Shown here piece after piece: positions 1 to 4,173 of a DNA stretch of 6,149 nt. The notes under the pieces are model-generated. The model saw only the letters and a list, made by a program, of their open reading frames with translations. It did not search any database and had not been told where the DNA came from. Position 1 is the stretch's first letter, and each line of letters begins with the position of its first letter. This DNA comes from Faecalicatena sp. (GTDB lineage Bacteria > Bacillota > Clostridia > Lachnospirales > Lachnospiraceae): contig VSNK01000311.1 in assembly GCA_009774255.1 (NCBI GenBank), positions 1 through 6,149 of the forward strand, written 5' to 3'. The translations under genes and the position numbers were made by a program.

Positions 1-2
1 AC

Positions 3-41
3 GCATCTTCGATGCTTTTCCGCCGCTTAGCGGCTATTTTT
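3..41 (+). terminator. Two tandem mini-hairpins, the second with a T tract (possible terminator of a gene to the left)
   Basis: Two short perfect inverted repeats follow each other: GCATC (3-7) with GATGC (11-15), and GCCGC (22-26) with GCGGC (30-34). The second is followed by TATTTTT (35-41), the layout of a small rho-independent terminator for a plus-strand gene ending left of the window. The stems are only 5 bp, and the word AGCGGCT (29-35) could instead pair with AGCCGCT at 68-74 in the neighbouring long palindrome, so the fold is ambiguous. Confidence 0.35.
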
Positions 42-64
42 GCTCATAAACCGGCGCTCCCTTC

Positions 65-124
65 GTCAGCCGCTGTCATGATAAGTCTTTGTGCAAGCAC
101 AAACTTATCATGACAGCGGCTGAC
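65..124. repeat. Long near-perfect palindrome (28-bp stem)
   Basis: The left arm 65-94 (begins GTCAGCCGCTGTCATG) is the reverse complement of the right arm 97-124, apart from two extra bases in the left arm near the loop. Only AA lies between the arms. No T tract follows on either strand, so it is not a standard terminator. It has no coding potential. It could be a cruciform-forming remnant of a small mobile repeat, or a transcript-end or mRNA-stabilising hairpin for whatever lies left of the window. No target duplication is visible at its edges. Confidence 0.75.
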
Positions 125-126
125 AA

Positions 127-138
127 GTGAACTGTAAC
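127..138 (+). repeat. Half-copy of the dispersed GTGAACTGTAAC palindrome
   Basis: GTGAACTGTAAC here is identical to the right arm of the palindrome at 2253-2294 and the exact reverse complement of the left arm of the palindrome at 4126-4162. No matching left arm is visible upstream; the 28-bp-stem palindrome lies there instead, two bases away. It ends 38 bases before the candidate -35 of the iclR promoter. Confidence 0.6.
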
Positions 139-176
139 TTACATAAACGAGTATGCCCGTGTTCGTATAGTTCTAT

Positions 177-205
177 TTGCTCTTTTTGAATAAACGTGCT
201 ACAAT
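177..205 (+). promoter_or_regulatory. Candidate sigma-A promoter of the iclR-type gene (extended -10)
   Basis: A -35-like TTGCTC (177-182) is followed after 17 bases by TACAAT (200-205), preceded by TGC (197-199), which makes an extended -10. Transcription would start near 212, giving a leader of about 70 bases before the ATG at 283. The -35 is weak; the extended -10 carries most of the case. Confidence 0.5.
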
Positions 206-214
206 ACCACATAG

Positions 215-248
215 TCAAAATTTACGTCTGTGAATTCATCCATTTTGA
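215..248. promoter_or_regulatory. Possible operator: separated 7-bp inverted repeat in the iclR leader
   Basis: TCAAAAT (215-221) and ATTTTGA (242-248) form a perfect inverted repeat just after the predicted transcription start, with the palindrome TGAATTCA (231-238) between them, slightly off centre. IclR-type regulators commonly control their own gene, so an operator is expected hereabouts, but the words are A/T-rich and could be chance. Confidence 0.2.
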
Positions 249-282
249 AAGAACATGACCTGTCGTCTAAGAGGTGAAGCAT

Positions 283-1047
283 ATGGAATCCAAAAACCCG
301 ATTCAGGTATCGGAACGCATTTTTCACACCATAGAATATCTGGCACAGTCCGGTCCCACAGGGCTCCAGGAGCTGAGCAACGATCTGGGACTGAACAAAA
401 GCACTGTCCACCGGATCTTGAACTCTCTCATCTGCATGGATTATGTCCGGCAGGATGCCGAAACATCAAAGTACAGCTTAAGCTTCAAATTCTGCAAGAT
501 CTCGAATCAGATTCTGTCTCGGAACAGCATGATCGATATTGCCCGCCCTTATATCAGGCAGCTTGCGGAATTGTCCGGCGAGACCGTCCATCTGGTGCAG
601 ATTGACGATATCCACGCCGTATATATTGACAAAGTAGAGTCCCCACGGAACTCCGTACGCCTTGTCTCCATGGTCGGAAAGAGCATCCCGCTCTACTGCT
701 CCGGGGTGGGCAAGGCCATGCTGGCCGATATGCCGGACGAAAGCCTGCGTTCCATCTGGGAACAAAGTGACATTAAAAAAATAACGGAATATACTATCAC
801 AGATTTTGCAAAATTTCTGGAAGTGATCCAGGATATCCGCAGGAACGGCTATGCTCTGGATAACGAAGAAAACGAGGCAGGCGTCCGCTGTATCGCCGTA
901 TCTCTGAAGAATTTTCAGGGAAGGCCGTCTTACGCCGTCAGTATTTCTGCCCCAAAGGATCGCATGGATGACCGTCGGATCCAGGAACTGAAAGAGCTGA
1001 TTCTGGATACAAAGGAAAAAATTTCACACGAAACAGGAAGCATCTAG
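283..1047 (+). CDS. IclR-family transcriptional regulator
   Basis: This 254-residue protein has the length and two-part build of the IclR family. Residues about 10-65 form the winged helix-turn-helix, with the recognition helix around 39-49 (LNKSTVHRILNSL) and the wing around 60-66. Residues about 80-245 form the effector-binding domain, with YIDKVES (114-120), the GVGKAMLA loop (141-148) and GVRCIAVSL (200-208) at the usual places. It should be a cytoplasmic, small-molecule-responsive dimer or tetramer that binds DNA. The ATG at 283 is chosen because GAGGTG at 271-276 gives an ideal Shine-Dalgarno six bases upstream; the in-frame GTG at 274 lies inside that site. The gene stands alone: its right neighbour is convergent, so its regulon and ligand cannot be read from the context. 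Many family members with this domain type control sugar-acid, aromatic or glycerol use. The TAG stop lies in the target duplication of an inserted element, but the protein end is unchanged. Confidence 0.93.
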   Translation: MESKNPIQVSERIFHTIEYLAQSGPTGLQELSNDLGLNKSTVHRILNSLICMDYVRQDAETSKYSLSFKFCKISNQILSRNSMIDIARPYIRQLAELSGETVHLVQIDDIHAVYIDKVESPRNSVRLVSMVGKSIPLYCSGVGKAMLADMPDESLRSIWEQSDIKKITEYTITDFAKFLEVIQDIRRNGYALDNEENEAGVRCIAVSLKNFQGRPSYAVSISAPKDRMDDRRIQELKELILDTKEKISHETGSI

Positions 1048-1204
1048 TACAGCATTGCGTATATAATGGTGAATAATGTGCCTGATATTTTTGTCAGGAC
1101 AAGGCGGAGGAAAGAGGCGATGCGGTGGCATCGTTGATTGACGACAACGCAGTGCTGGCAGAAATAGCAGGTGCAGAATTCACCGTTAATTACGCAATGC
1201 TGTA
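1048..1204. mobile_element. MITE-like element 1 (157 bp, inverted repeats, CTAG target duplication)
   Basis: The ends are inverted repeats: 1044-1073 and 1179-1208 match at 27 of 30 positions, counting the flanking CTAG. The terminal word is TACAGCATTGCGTA. CTAG occurs at both outer edges (1044-1047 and 1205-1208), fitting a 4-bp target duplication, although a palindromic CTAG could also be part of the terminal repeat. The interior holds further stems: CCTGA (1081-1085) with TCAGG (1094-1098), and CGATGC (1118-1123) with GCATCG (1128-1133). It encodes no protein, so it would need a transposase supplied from elsewhere. It begins one base after the iclR stop codon. Confidence 0.75.
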
Positions 1205-1214
1205 CTAGGCTTCC

Positions 1215-1467
1215 GAGTTGTAGGAAAATAACTGATACATCTTGACTTGTCTATTTCTCCGGCTGCACAGGTCAAAAAGCCTCGACGTAGCCGTAAGGAA
1301 TCCACCATGCTACGCATGGTACCCCTTAGGGCAAGGCCCACTACGTTGCTAAGCGCCAGTGGCGCTTGTTTAGCAAGGACCGAAACGGAGTGTAGAACTG
1401 CGTTTTTTGACCTGCACATCCGAAGGAATATCCTGCGCAAGCTGTATCAGTTATTTTTCTACAACTC
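1215..1467. mobile_element. MITE-like element 2 (253 bp, 25-bp inverted repeats, CTTCC target duplication)
   Basis: The terminal repeats 1215-1239 (begins GAGTTGTAGG) and 1443-1467 (ends CTACAACTC) match at 24 of 25 positions. CTTCC flanks both sides directly (1210-1214 and 1468-1472), a clear 5-bp target duplication. The interior is strongly structured: GGTCAAAAA and TTTTTGACC near the two inner ends, the hairpin CCATGC-TAC-GCATGG, and a stem made of TTGCTAA with TTAGCAA plus GCGCC with GGCGC. No transposase or other convincing protein is encoded; short open frames on both strands (about 80 residues) lack ribosome binding sites and come from the palindromic composition. It may be a non-autonomous derivative of an insertion sequence, or carry a structured RNA. 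Confidence 0.75.
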
Positions 1468-1488
1468 CTTCCTGTTTTATGTTTCATA

Positions 1489-1541
1489 GTAACTACTCAG
1501 TACAGCAGACCTCAGCCCCGTCTGCTGTGCTGAGTAATTAC
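1489..1541. terminator. Strong hairpin between convergent iclR and HAD genes
   Basis: TACTCAG followed by TACAGCAGAC (1494-1510) pairs with 1520-1536, giving a 17-bp stem with one G-T wobble and a 9-base loop. GTAA (1489-1492) and TTAC (1538-1541) extend it after a one-base mismatch. The foot overlaps the stop codon of the minus-strand HAD gene. It is well placed to end transcription from both sides, but no good T tract follows on either strand, so it may act as an mRNA-end stabiliser or belong to the mobile-repeat cluster. Confidence 0.5.
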
Positions 1542-2188
1542 GTTTCAAAAATAATCGGATAGATGTCTTTTACGTTTTTTACAATGTAATTCGCTCCCGC
1601 TTTCTCCAATTCTTCATAGTCTCCAAATCCGAATAAGACTCCCAGAGAAGCAATCCCATTCTTCTTTGCTCCCAGGATGTCATGCTTCCGGTCCCCGATC
1701 ATCAGTACGTTTGATCTGTCGGAAATGGCAAGGCTTTGGAGCACACAGGATATCACTTCATCCTTTTTCGTCCGTGTCTCGTCCATGTTCGCGCCCACAA
1801 TATGTTCAAAATATTTTGCAAGATCAAAGTGCACCAAAATCCTTTTGGCAAATATTTCCGGCTTTGAGGTCGCCACAACAGCCTTTTTCCCGGATTTCCT
1901 GATTTCTCTCAGCAGCTCCTCTATTCCCTCATACACCGCATTCTCGAATATTCCCTTGTCCGTATAGTACTCTCTGTAGTACTCTACTGCCTTTCTCGAA
2001 TCCTCCGCCGAGAAACCGTAGTATTTCTCAAAAGATTCCTTCAGCGGAGGCCCGATGAACTTATACAATTGCGTCCTGTCAGTCACTTCAATTCCATATT
2101 TTTTCAAAGAATATGCCACGGAATTTGTAATTCCCGGTCCGGAATCTGTCAACGTCCCGTCCAGATCAAATAAGATCACATCATACAT
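1538..2188 (-). CDS. HAD-superfamily phosphatase (phosphoglycolate phosphatase / 5'-nucleotidase-like)
   Basis: The 216-residue protein is a complete haloacid-dehalogenase-type hydrolase. Motif I is FDLDGT, with the nucleophile D8 and acid/base D10. Motif II is VVATSKP, with T107. Motif III is K141/K142 in TRTKKDE. Motif IV is IGDRKHD, with D166 and D170 binding magnesium. The helical cap at about residues 15-85 makes it a type C1 HAD enzyme. Close family members are annotated as phosphoglycolate phosphatase or HAD 5'-nucleotidase; the substrate cannot be decided from sequence. It should be a soluble cytoplasmic monophosphatase, probably a housekeeping or damage-clearing enzyme. The start is fixed by AAAGGGGAG on the minus strand (plus positions 2196-2204), seven bases before the ATG. 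It is a single gene, divergent from upp; a nucleotidase role beside a pyrimidine-salvage gene would make sense but is inference only. Confidence 0.9.
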   Translation of the reverse strand: MYDVILFDLDGTLTDSGPGITNSVAYSLKKYGIEVTDRTQLYKFIGPPLKESFEKYYGFSAEDSRKAVEYYREYYTDKGIFENAVYEGIEELLREIRKSGKKAVVATSKPEIFAKRILVHFDLAKYFEHIVGANMDETRTKKDEVISCVLQSLAISDRSNVLMIGDRKHDILGAKKNGIASLGVLFGFGDYEELEKAGANYIVKNVKDIYPIIFET

Positions 2189-2215
2189 AATATATCTCCC
2201 CTTTCTTTTTCTTTT

Positions 2216-2224
2216 ATCTTAGCA
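2216..2224 (-). promoter_or_regulatory. Candidate extended -10 promoter of the HAD gene
   Basis: On the minus strand TGC followed by TAAGAT forms an extended -10, the same design as the iclR promoter. No good -35 is visible at 16-18 bases. Transcription would start near 2209, leaving a leader of about 20 bases with the Shine-Dalgarno. The 15-base palindrome CATAAT-CTT-ATTATG (2223-2237) overlaps its upstream edge and could be a repressor site. Confidence 0.35.
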
Positions 2225-2252
2225 TAATCTTATTATGATTCACAGTCATTTC

Positions 2253-2294
2253 GTTACAATTCACACCCTGGCCGTTTAGGCCGTGAACTGTAAC
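2253..2294. repeat. Dispersed palindrome, full copy between HAD and upp
   Basis: The outer arms GTTACAATTCAC (2253-2264) and GTGAACTGTAAC (2283-2294) pair with a single mismatch. Inside are GGCC (2270-2273), the loop GTTTA and GGCC (2279-2282), with ACCCT unpaired on the left. The same arms and GGCC core recur at 4126-4162, and related copies lie at 127-138 and 2363-2395. It sits in the divergent promoter region, 38 bases before the upp -35. Confidence 0.75.
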
Positions 2295-2332
2295 ATCCAG
2301 TCAGACACACATACAAAAAGAATCCGGCGGGA

Positions 2333-2361
2333 TTGACTTTCGGGAAAAGTTTCGTTAGAAT
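2333..2361 (+). promoter_or_regulatory. Sigma-A promoter of upp
   Basis: TTGACT (2333-2338), a 17-base spacer and TAGAAT (2356-2361) differ from the consensus by one base in each box. Transcription would start near 2368, inside the palindrome copy at 2363-2395, and give a leader of about 70 bases. No PyrR-type attenuator (anti-terminator/terminator pair) is visible in that leader. Confidence 0.75.
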
Positions 2362-2362
2362 G

Positions 2363-2395
2363 ATTACAGTTCACACCAACGGTGCAAACAGGAAC
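2363..2395. repeat. Dispersed palindrome, diverged copy at the upp transcription start
   Basis: ATTACAGTTCAC (2363-2374) matches the family left arm at 11 of 12 bases. GCAAACAGGAAC (2384-2395) matches the right arm of the copy at 4126-4162 (GCAAACTGTAAC) at 10 of 12. Between them ACC-AAC-GGT makes a short inner stem. It begins two bases after the -10 box of upp, so it covers the first transcribed bases and would form a hairpin at the 5' end of the mRNA. Confidence 0.55.
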
Positions 2396-2437
2396 TTAAA
2401 AATACCATAAGTATCTACAGAAAAACAGAGGTGTATC

Positions 2438-3067
2438 ATGGAAAATGTATTTATTATGGATCATCCTTTGATCCAGCACAAAATTTCGCTGCTCCGCAAA
2501 AAGGAGACTGGAACCAATGAATTTCGTAAACTGGTAGAGGAAATTGCAATTCTCATTGGATATGAAGCTTTCCGCGACCTTCCGCTGGAAGACGTAGAGG
2601 TCGAAACCCCGATTGAGAAATGCATGACGCCGATGCTTTCCGGCAAAAAGCTTGCCGTTGTTCCCGTGCTCCGGGCCGGGCTCGGCATGGTGAATGGAAT
2701 CACCACCCTGGTGCCGTCCGCCAAGATCGGTCATATCGGGCTGTACCGCGATCCTGTCACTCATGAACCGCATGAATATTACTGTAAGCTTCCGGTACCG
2801 ATCGAACAGCGTCAGATCGTCGTGGTTGATCCTATGCTCGCAACAGGTGGTTCTGCGGTCGCGGCAGTGGACTTTATCAAAAAGCACGGCGGAAAATCGA
2901 TCAAATGCATGTTCATCATTGCCGCTCCCGAAGGACTCGAACGGTTGACAAAAGCACATCCGGATGTCCGGATTTATGTGGGCCATGTAGACAGGGAACT
3001 GAATGAAGCCGCCTATATCTGCCCCGGTCTTGGAGATGCCGGCGACCGTATCTTCGGAACCAAGTAA
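2438..3067 (+). CDS. upp: Uracil phosphoribosyltransferase
   Basis: The enzyme converts uracil and PRPP to UMP and pyrophosphate in the cytoplasm, the salvage route for pyrimidines. The 209 residues are the normal full length and similarity to the family runs from end to end: the N-terminal MDHPLIQHK (7-15), VLRAGLGM (78-84 region), the PRPP-binding loop VVDPMLATGGSA (129-140) and the C-terminal uracil-binding stretch YICPGLGDAGDRIFGTK (193-209). The ATG at 2438 is supported by AGAGGTG at 2427-2433; a second ATG at 2456 lies too far downstream and has no such site. The gene has its own promoter and ends in a hairpin cluster and a strong terminator, so it is probably transcribed alone. Nothing unusual is seen in the protein. 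Confidence 0.98.
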   Translation: MENVFIMDHPLIQHKISLLRKKETGTNEFRKLVEEIAILIGYEAFRDLPLEDVEVETPIEKCMTPMLSGKKLAVVPVLRAGLGMVNGITTLVPSAKIGHIGLYRDPVTHEPHEYYCKLPVPIEQRQIVVVDPMLATGGSAVAAVDFIKKHGGKSIKCMFIIAAPEGLERLTKAHPDVRIYVGHVDRELNEAAYICPGLGDAGDRIFGTK

Positions 3068-3075
3068 GAGCAAAA

Positions 3076-3152
3076 AGTGTGCGTCCTGACGCACACTCGC
3101 GCCGAAGCGCGGCTGCGGCAGCAGCCATTTTCCTTATGCGCGTAGTGCGCAT
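3076..3152. repeat. Cluster of four hairpins after upp
   Basis: Four perfect stems follow one another: AGTGTGCGT with ACGCACACT (3076-3097, loop CCTG), CGCGC with GCGCG (3098-3111, loop CGAA), GGCTGC with GCAGCC (3111-3126, then ATTTTCC), and ATGCGC with GCGCAT (3136-3152). The first begins eight bases after the upp stop and could slow or end transcription, but lacks a T tract; the third is followed by ATTTT. The G/C-rich array resembles repeated intergenic elements more than a single terminator. It has no coding potential. Confidence 0.6.
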
Positions 3153-3205
3153 CCCCCGGAGGGTTCTTGTTCTATCGGCAAATTCGGAGAATTTTCCTAT
3201 GGAAC

Positions 3206-3241
3206 AAAGAAATCCCGGAACACATGCTCCGGGATTTCTTT
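3206..3241. terminator. Bidirectional rho-independent terminator between upp and the SDR gene
   Basis: AAAGAAATCCCGGA (3206-3219) and TCCGGGATTTCTTT (3228-3241) form a perfect 14-bp stem with an 8-base loop. On the plus strand TTTCTTTTG gives the T-rich tail for upp; on the minus strand the stem ends in TTTCTTTG, only about 14 bases after the SDR stop. It serves both convergent genes. Confidence 0.9.
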
Positions 3242-3255
3242 TGTTATTTCGCTTC

Positions 3256-4056
3256 TTATGGTCTTTGTCCCATTCCGCCTTCCAGCGTAATGGTCTCGCC
3301 GGACATATATTTGAAGTCCGGGGAAGCAAGCTGTACACAGACACGTCCGATCTCAAGCTCTGCATCTCCATAATGTCCTGCGGGCGGCATATGAACATTC
3401 TGCTTGAATGCCTCCGGATACGCTTCCTGGAAATTCTCAAGCTGCGCGGTCCATGCCAGCGGGCATACGATATTTACATTAATTCCGTCCTTCCCCCACT
3501 CTGTCGCAGCCACACGGGTCAATCCGCGTACGCCTTCCTTCGCAGCCGCGTACGCGCACTGTCCATAGTTTCCAAACAGACCTGCACCTGATGCAAAATT
3601 GATCACAGAACCCTTCGTCTCTTTCAAATGCGGATAGCATGCTTTCATATAGTAGAATGTTGCATACAGGCCGGAGTACAATGCAAGATTGAACTGGTCT
3701 GTCGTATGATCCGCAAGCGTTACGCCGGAAGCGGAAGCCTGTGCATTGTTGATCAAGACATCAATCCTGCCAAATGTATCCATCGTCTGCTTTACAACGT
3801 TTTGAACAACCGCTTCATTATCAGAGCCTGCGCTGACATCTGCCTGAATCGGCAGAACCTTTATGCCGTAGAGCCTTTCCAACTCTTCCTTCGCATCCGT
3901 CAGCTTCTGTACGTTACGCCCGGTGATGACGATGTTCGCTCCCTCTTTCGCATATGCGGTAGCAATCCCATAGCCAATGGAGCCGCATCTGCCGTCCTTC
4001 AGGACCGCTCTGCCTCCTCCGGTAATGATCACTGTCTTTCCTGTCAAAAATCCCAT
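3256..4056 (-). CDS. NADP(H)-dependent short-chain dehydrogenase, probable 12alpha-hydroxysteroid dehydrogenase
   Basis: This 266-residue classical SDR has the Rossmann motif TGGG (12-15) ending in SIGYG (26-30), TGRN (45-48; R47 after the second strand favours NADP(H)), INNAQ (102-106) and the catalytic S156, Y169 and K173 (YAAAK). From memory, the runs YAKEGAN, EELERLYGIKVLP, NNAQASASG, SGLYATFYYM, SVINFASGAGLFGN, EIGRVCVQL and the end GMGQRP match clostridial 12alpha-hydroxysteroid dehydrogenases, which interconvert the 12alpha-hydroxyl and 12-oxo groups of bile acids such as cholate and deoxycholate. The family could still hold members with other substrates. Compared with the version I recall, the glycine-rich loop carries about seven extra residues (VLKDGRC region, 18-24). 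The Asn of the SDR catalytic tetrad seems to be replaced near YSGLY (127-131). The start is set by a perfect AGGAGG (plus positions 4065-4070) eight bases before the ATG; the frame stays open upstream to 4137, through the promoter. It has its own strong promoter and terminator. Confidence 0.85.
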   Translation of the reverse strand: MGFLTGKTVIITGGGRAVLKDGRCGSIGYGIATAYAKEGANIVITGRNVQKLTDAKEELERLYGIKVLPIQADVSAGSDNEAVVQNVVKQTMDTFGRIDVLINNAQASASGVTLADHTTDQFNLALYSGLYATFYYMKACYPHLKETKGSVINFASGAGLFGNYGQCAYAAAKEGVRGLTRVAATEWGKDGINVNIVCPLAWTAQLENFQEAYPEAFKQNVHMPPAGHYGDAELEIGRVCVQLASPDFKYMSGETITLEGGMGQRP

Positions 4057-4071
4057 TACTTTTACCTCCTG

Positions 4072-4086
4072 ATATTTATTAAATAT
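4072..4086. promoter_or_regulatory. Perfect 15-bp A/T palindrome at the predicted SDR transcription start (possible operator)
   Basis: ATATTTA (4072-4078), T (4079) and TAAATAT (4080-4086) form a perfect palindrome that overlaps the downstream end of the -10 box and the expected start point near 4078. A repressor bound here would block the very strong promoter. The A/T composition makes a chance palindrome plausible. Confidence 0.35.
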
Positions 4087-4113
4087 TATATCAGCCTCGA
4101 GGAAGCCTGTCAA
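4085..4113 (-). promoter_or_regulatory. Perfect-consensus sigma-A promoter of the SDR gene
   Basis: On the minus strand TTGACA (plus positions 4108-4113), a 17-base spacer and TATAAT (4085-4090) match all twelve consensus bases at the optimal spacing. The predicted leader is only about 22 bases and carries AGGAGG. The spacer contains the 8-bp palindrome CCTCGAGG (4095-4102). Such a promoter predicts high expression unless repressed. Confidence 0.9.
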
Positions 4114-4125
4114 CGTGATTCGTGT

Positions 4126-4162
4126 GTTACAGTTCACGGCCTAACCGGCCGCAAACTGTAAC
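4126..4162. repeat. Dispersed palindrome, full copy between amylosucrase and SDR genes
   Basis: GTTACAGTTCAC (4126-4137) pairs with GCAAACTGTAAC (4151-4162) with two mismatches, around GGCC (4138-4141), the loop TAACC and GGCC (4147-4150). Arms and core match the copy at 2253-2294. It starts 11 bases past the amylosucrase stop and ends 12 bases before the SDR -35, so it may act as a transcript-end hairpin, an upstream binding site, or simply be a mobile repeat. No T tract follows. Confidence 0.75.
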
Positions 4163-4173
4163 GATTCGGGTTA

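Larger units (their letters stand above)
1031..1477 (+). terminator. Ancestral iclR terminator, split by two nested element insertions
   Basis: AAACAGGAAGC (1031-1041) overlaps the last codons of the iclR-type gene. Its partner arm is now in pieces: GCTTCC at 1209-1214, and CTTCCTGTTT at 1468-1477, followed by TATGTTTC. Removing the elements at 1048-1204 and 1215-1467, each with one copy of its duplicated target (CTAG and CTTCC), brings back an 11-bp perfect stem with the loop ATCTAG, then a T-rich tail: a normal rho-independent terminator with the stop codon in its loop. The reconstruction is inferred, but both duplications and the perfect restored stem support it. Confidence 0.65.

Noticed and set aside
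274..282. Earlier GTG start for the IclR-type regulator
   Set aside because: The GTG forms part of the GAGGTG Shine-Dalgarno that is ideally spaced for the ATG at 283.
1186..1489. Open frames of about 80 residues on both strands (1186-1440 minus, 1247-1489 plus)
   Set aside because: They lie in or mostly in the inverted-repeat element 1215-1467, lack ribosome binding sites and show no recognisable family; they follow from the palindromic sequence.
2362..2437. PyrR attenuator or riboswitch in the upp leader
   Set aside because: No terminator/anti-terminator pair or PyrR-like loop is visible; the only structure is the diverged palindrome at its beginning.
2396..3094. 232-residue minus-strand open frame opposite upp
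   Set aside because: It fully overlaps the well-supported upp gene and looks like its antisense shadow, with no family resemblance.
3079..3591. Plus-strand and minus-strand open frames across the upp/SDR junction (2916-3440 minus, 3079-3591 plus)
   Set aside because: They run through hairpins and the bidirectional terminator and overlap real genes; their low-complexity Arg/Ala stretches come from the hairpin array.
3256..4056. 7alpha- or 7beta-hydroxysteroid dehydrogenase, or BaiA
   Set aside because: The distinctive runs (NNAQASASG, SGLYATFYYM, GMGQRP) do not match my memory of those enzymes, but do match 12alpha-HSDH.
4057..4137. N-terminal extension of 27 residues on the SDR
   Set aside because: The extra stretch would be translated from promoter DNA upstream of the predicted transcript start; the AGGAGG-led ATG at 4056 is the start.
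3628..4161. 177-residue plus-strand open frame opposite the SDR gene
   Set aside because: Antisense of a clear SDR; it also crosses the SDR promoter and the dispersed palindrome.
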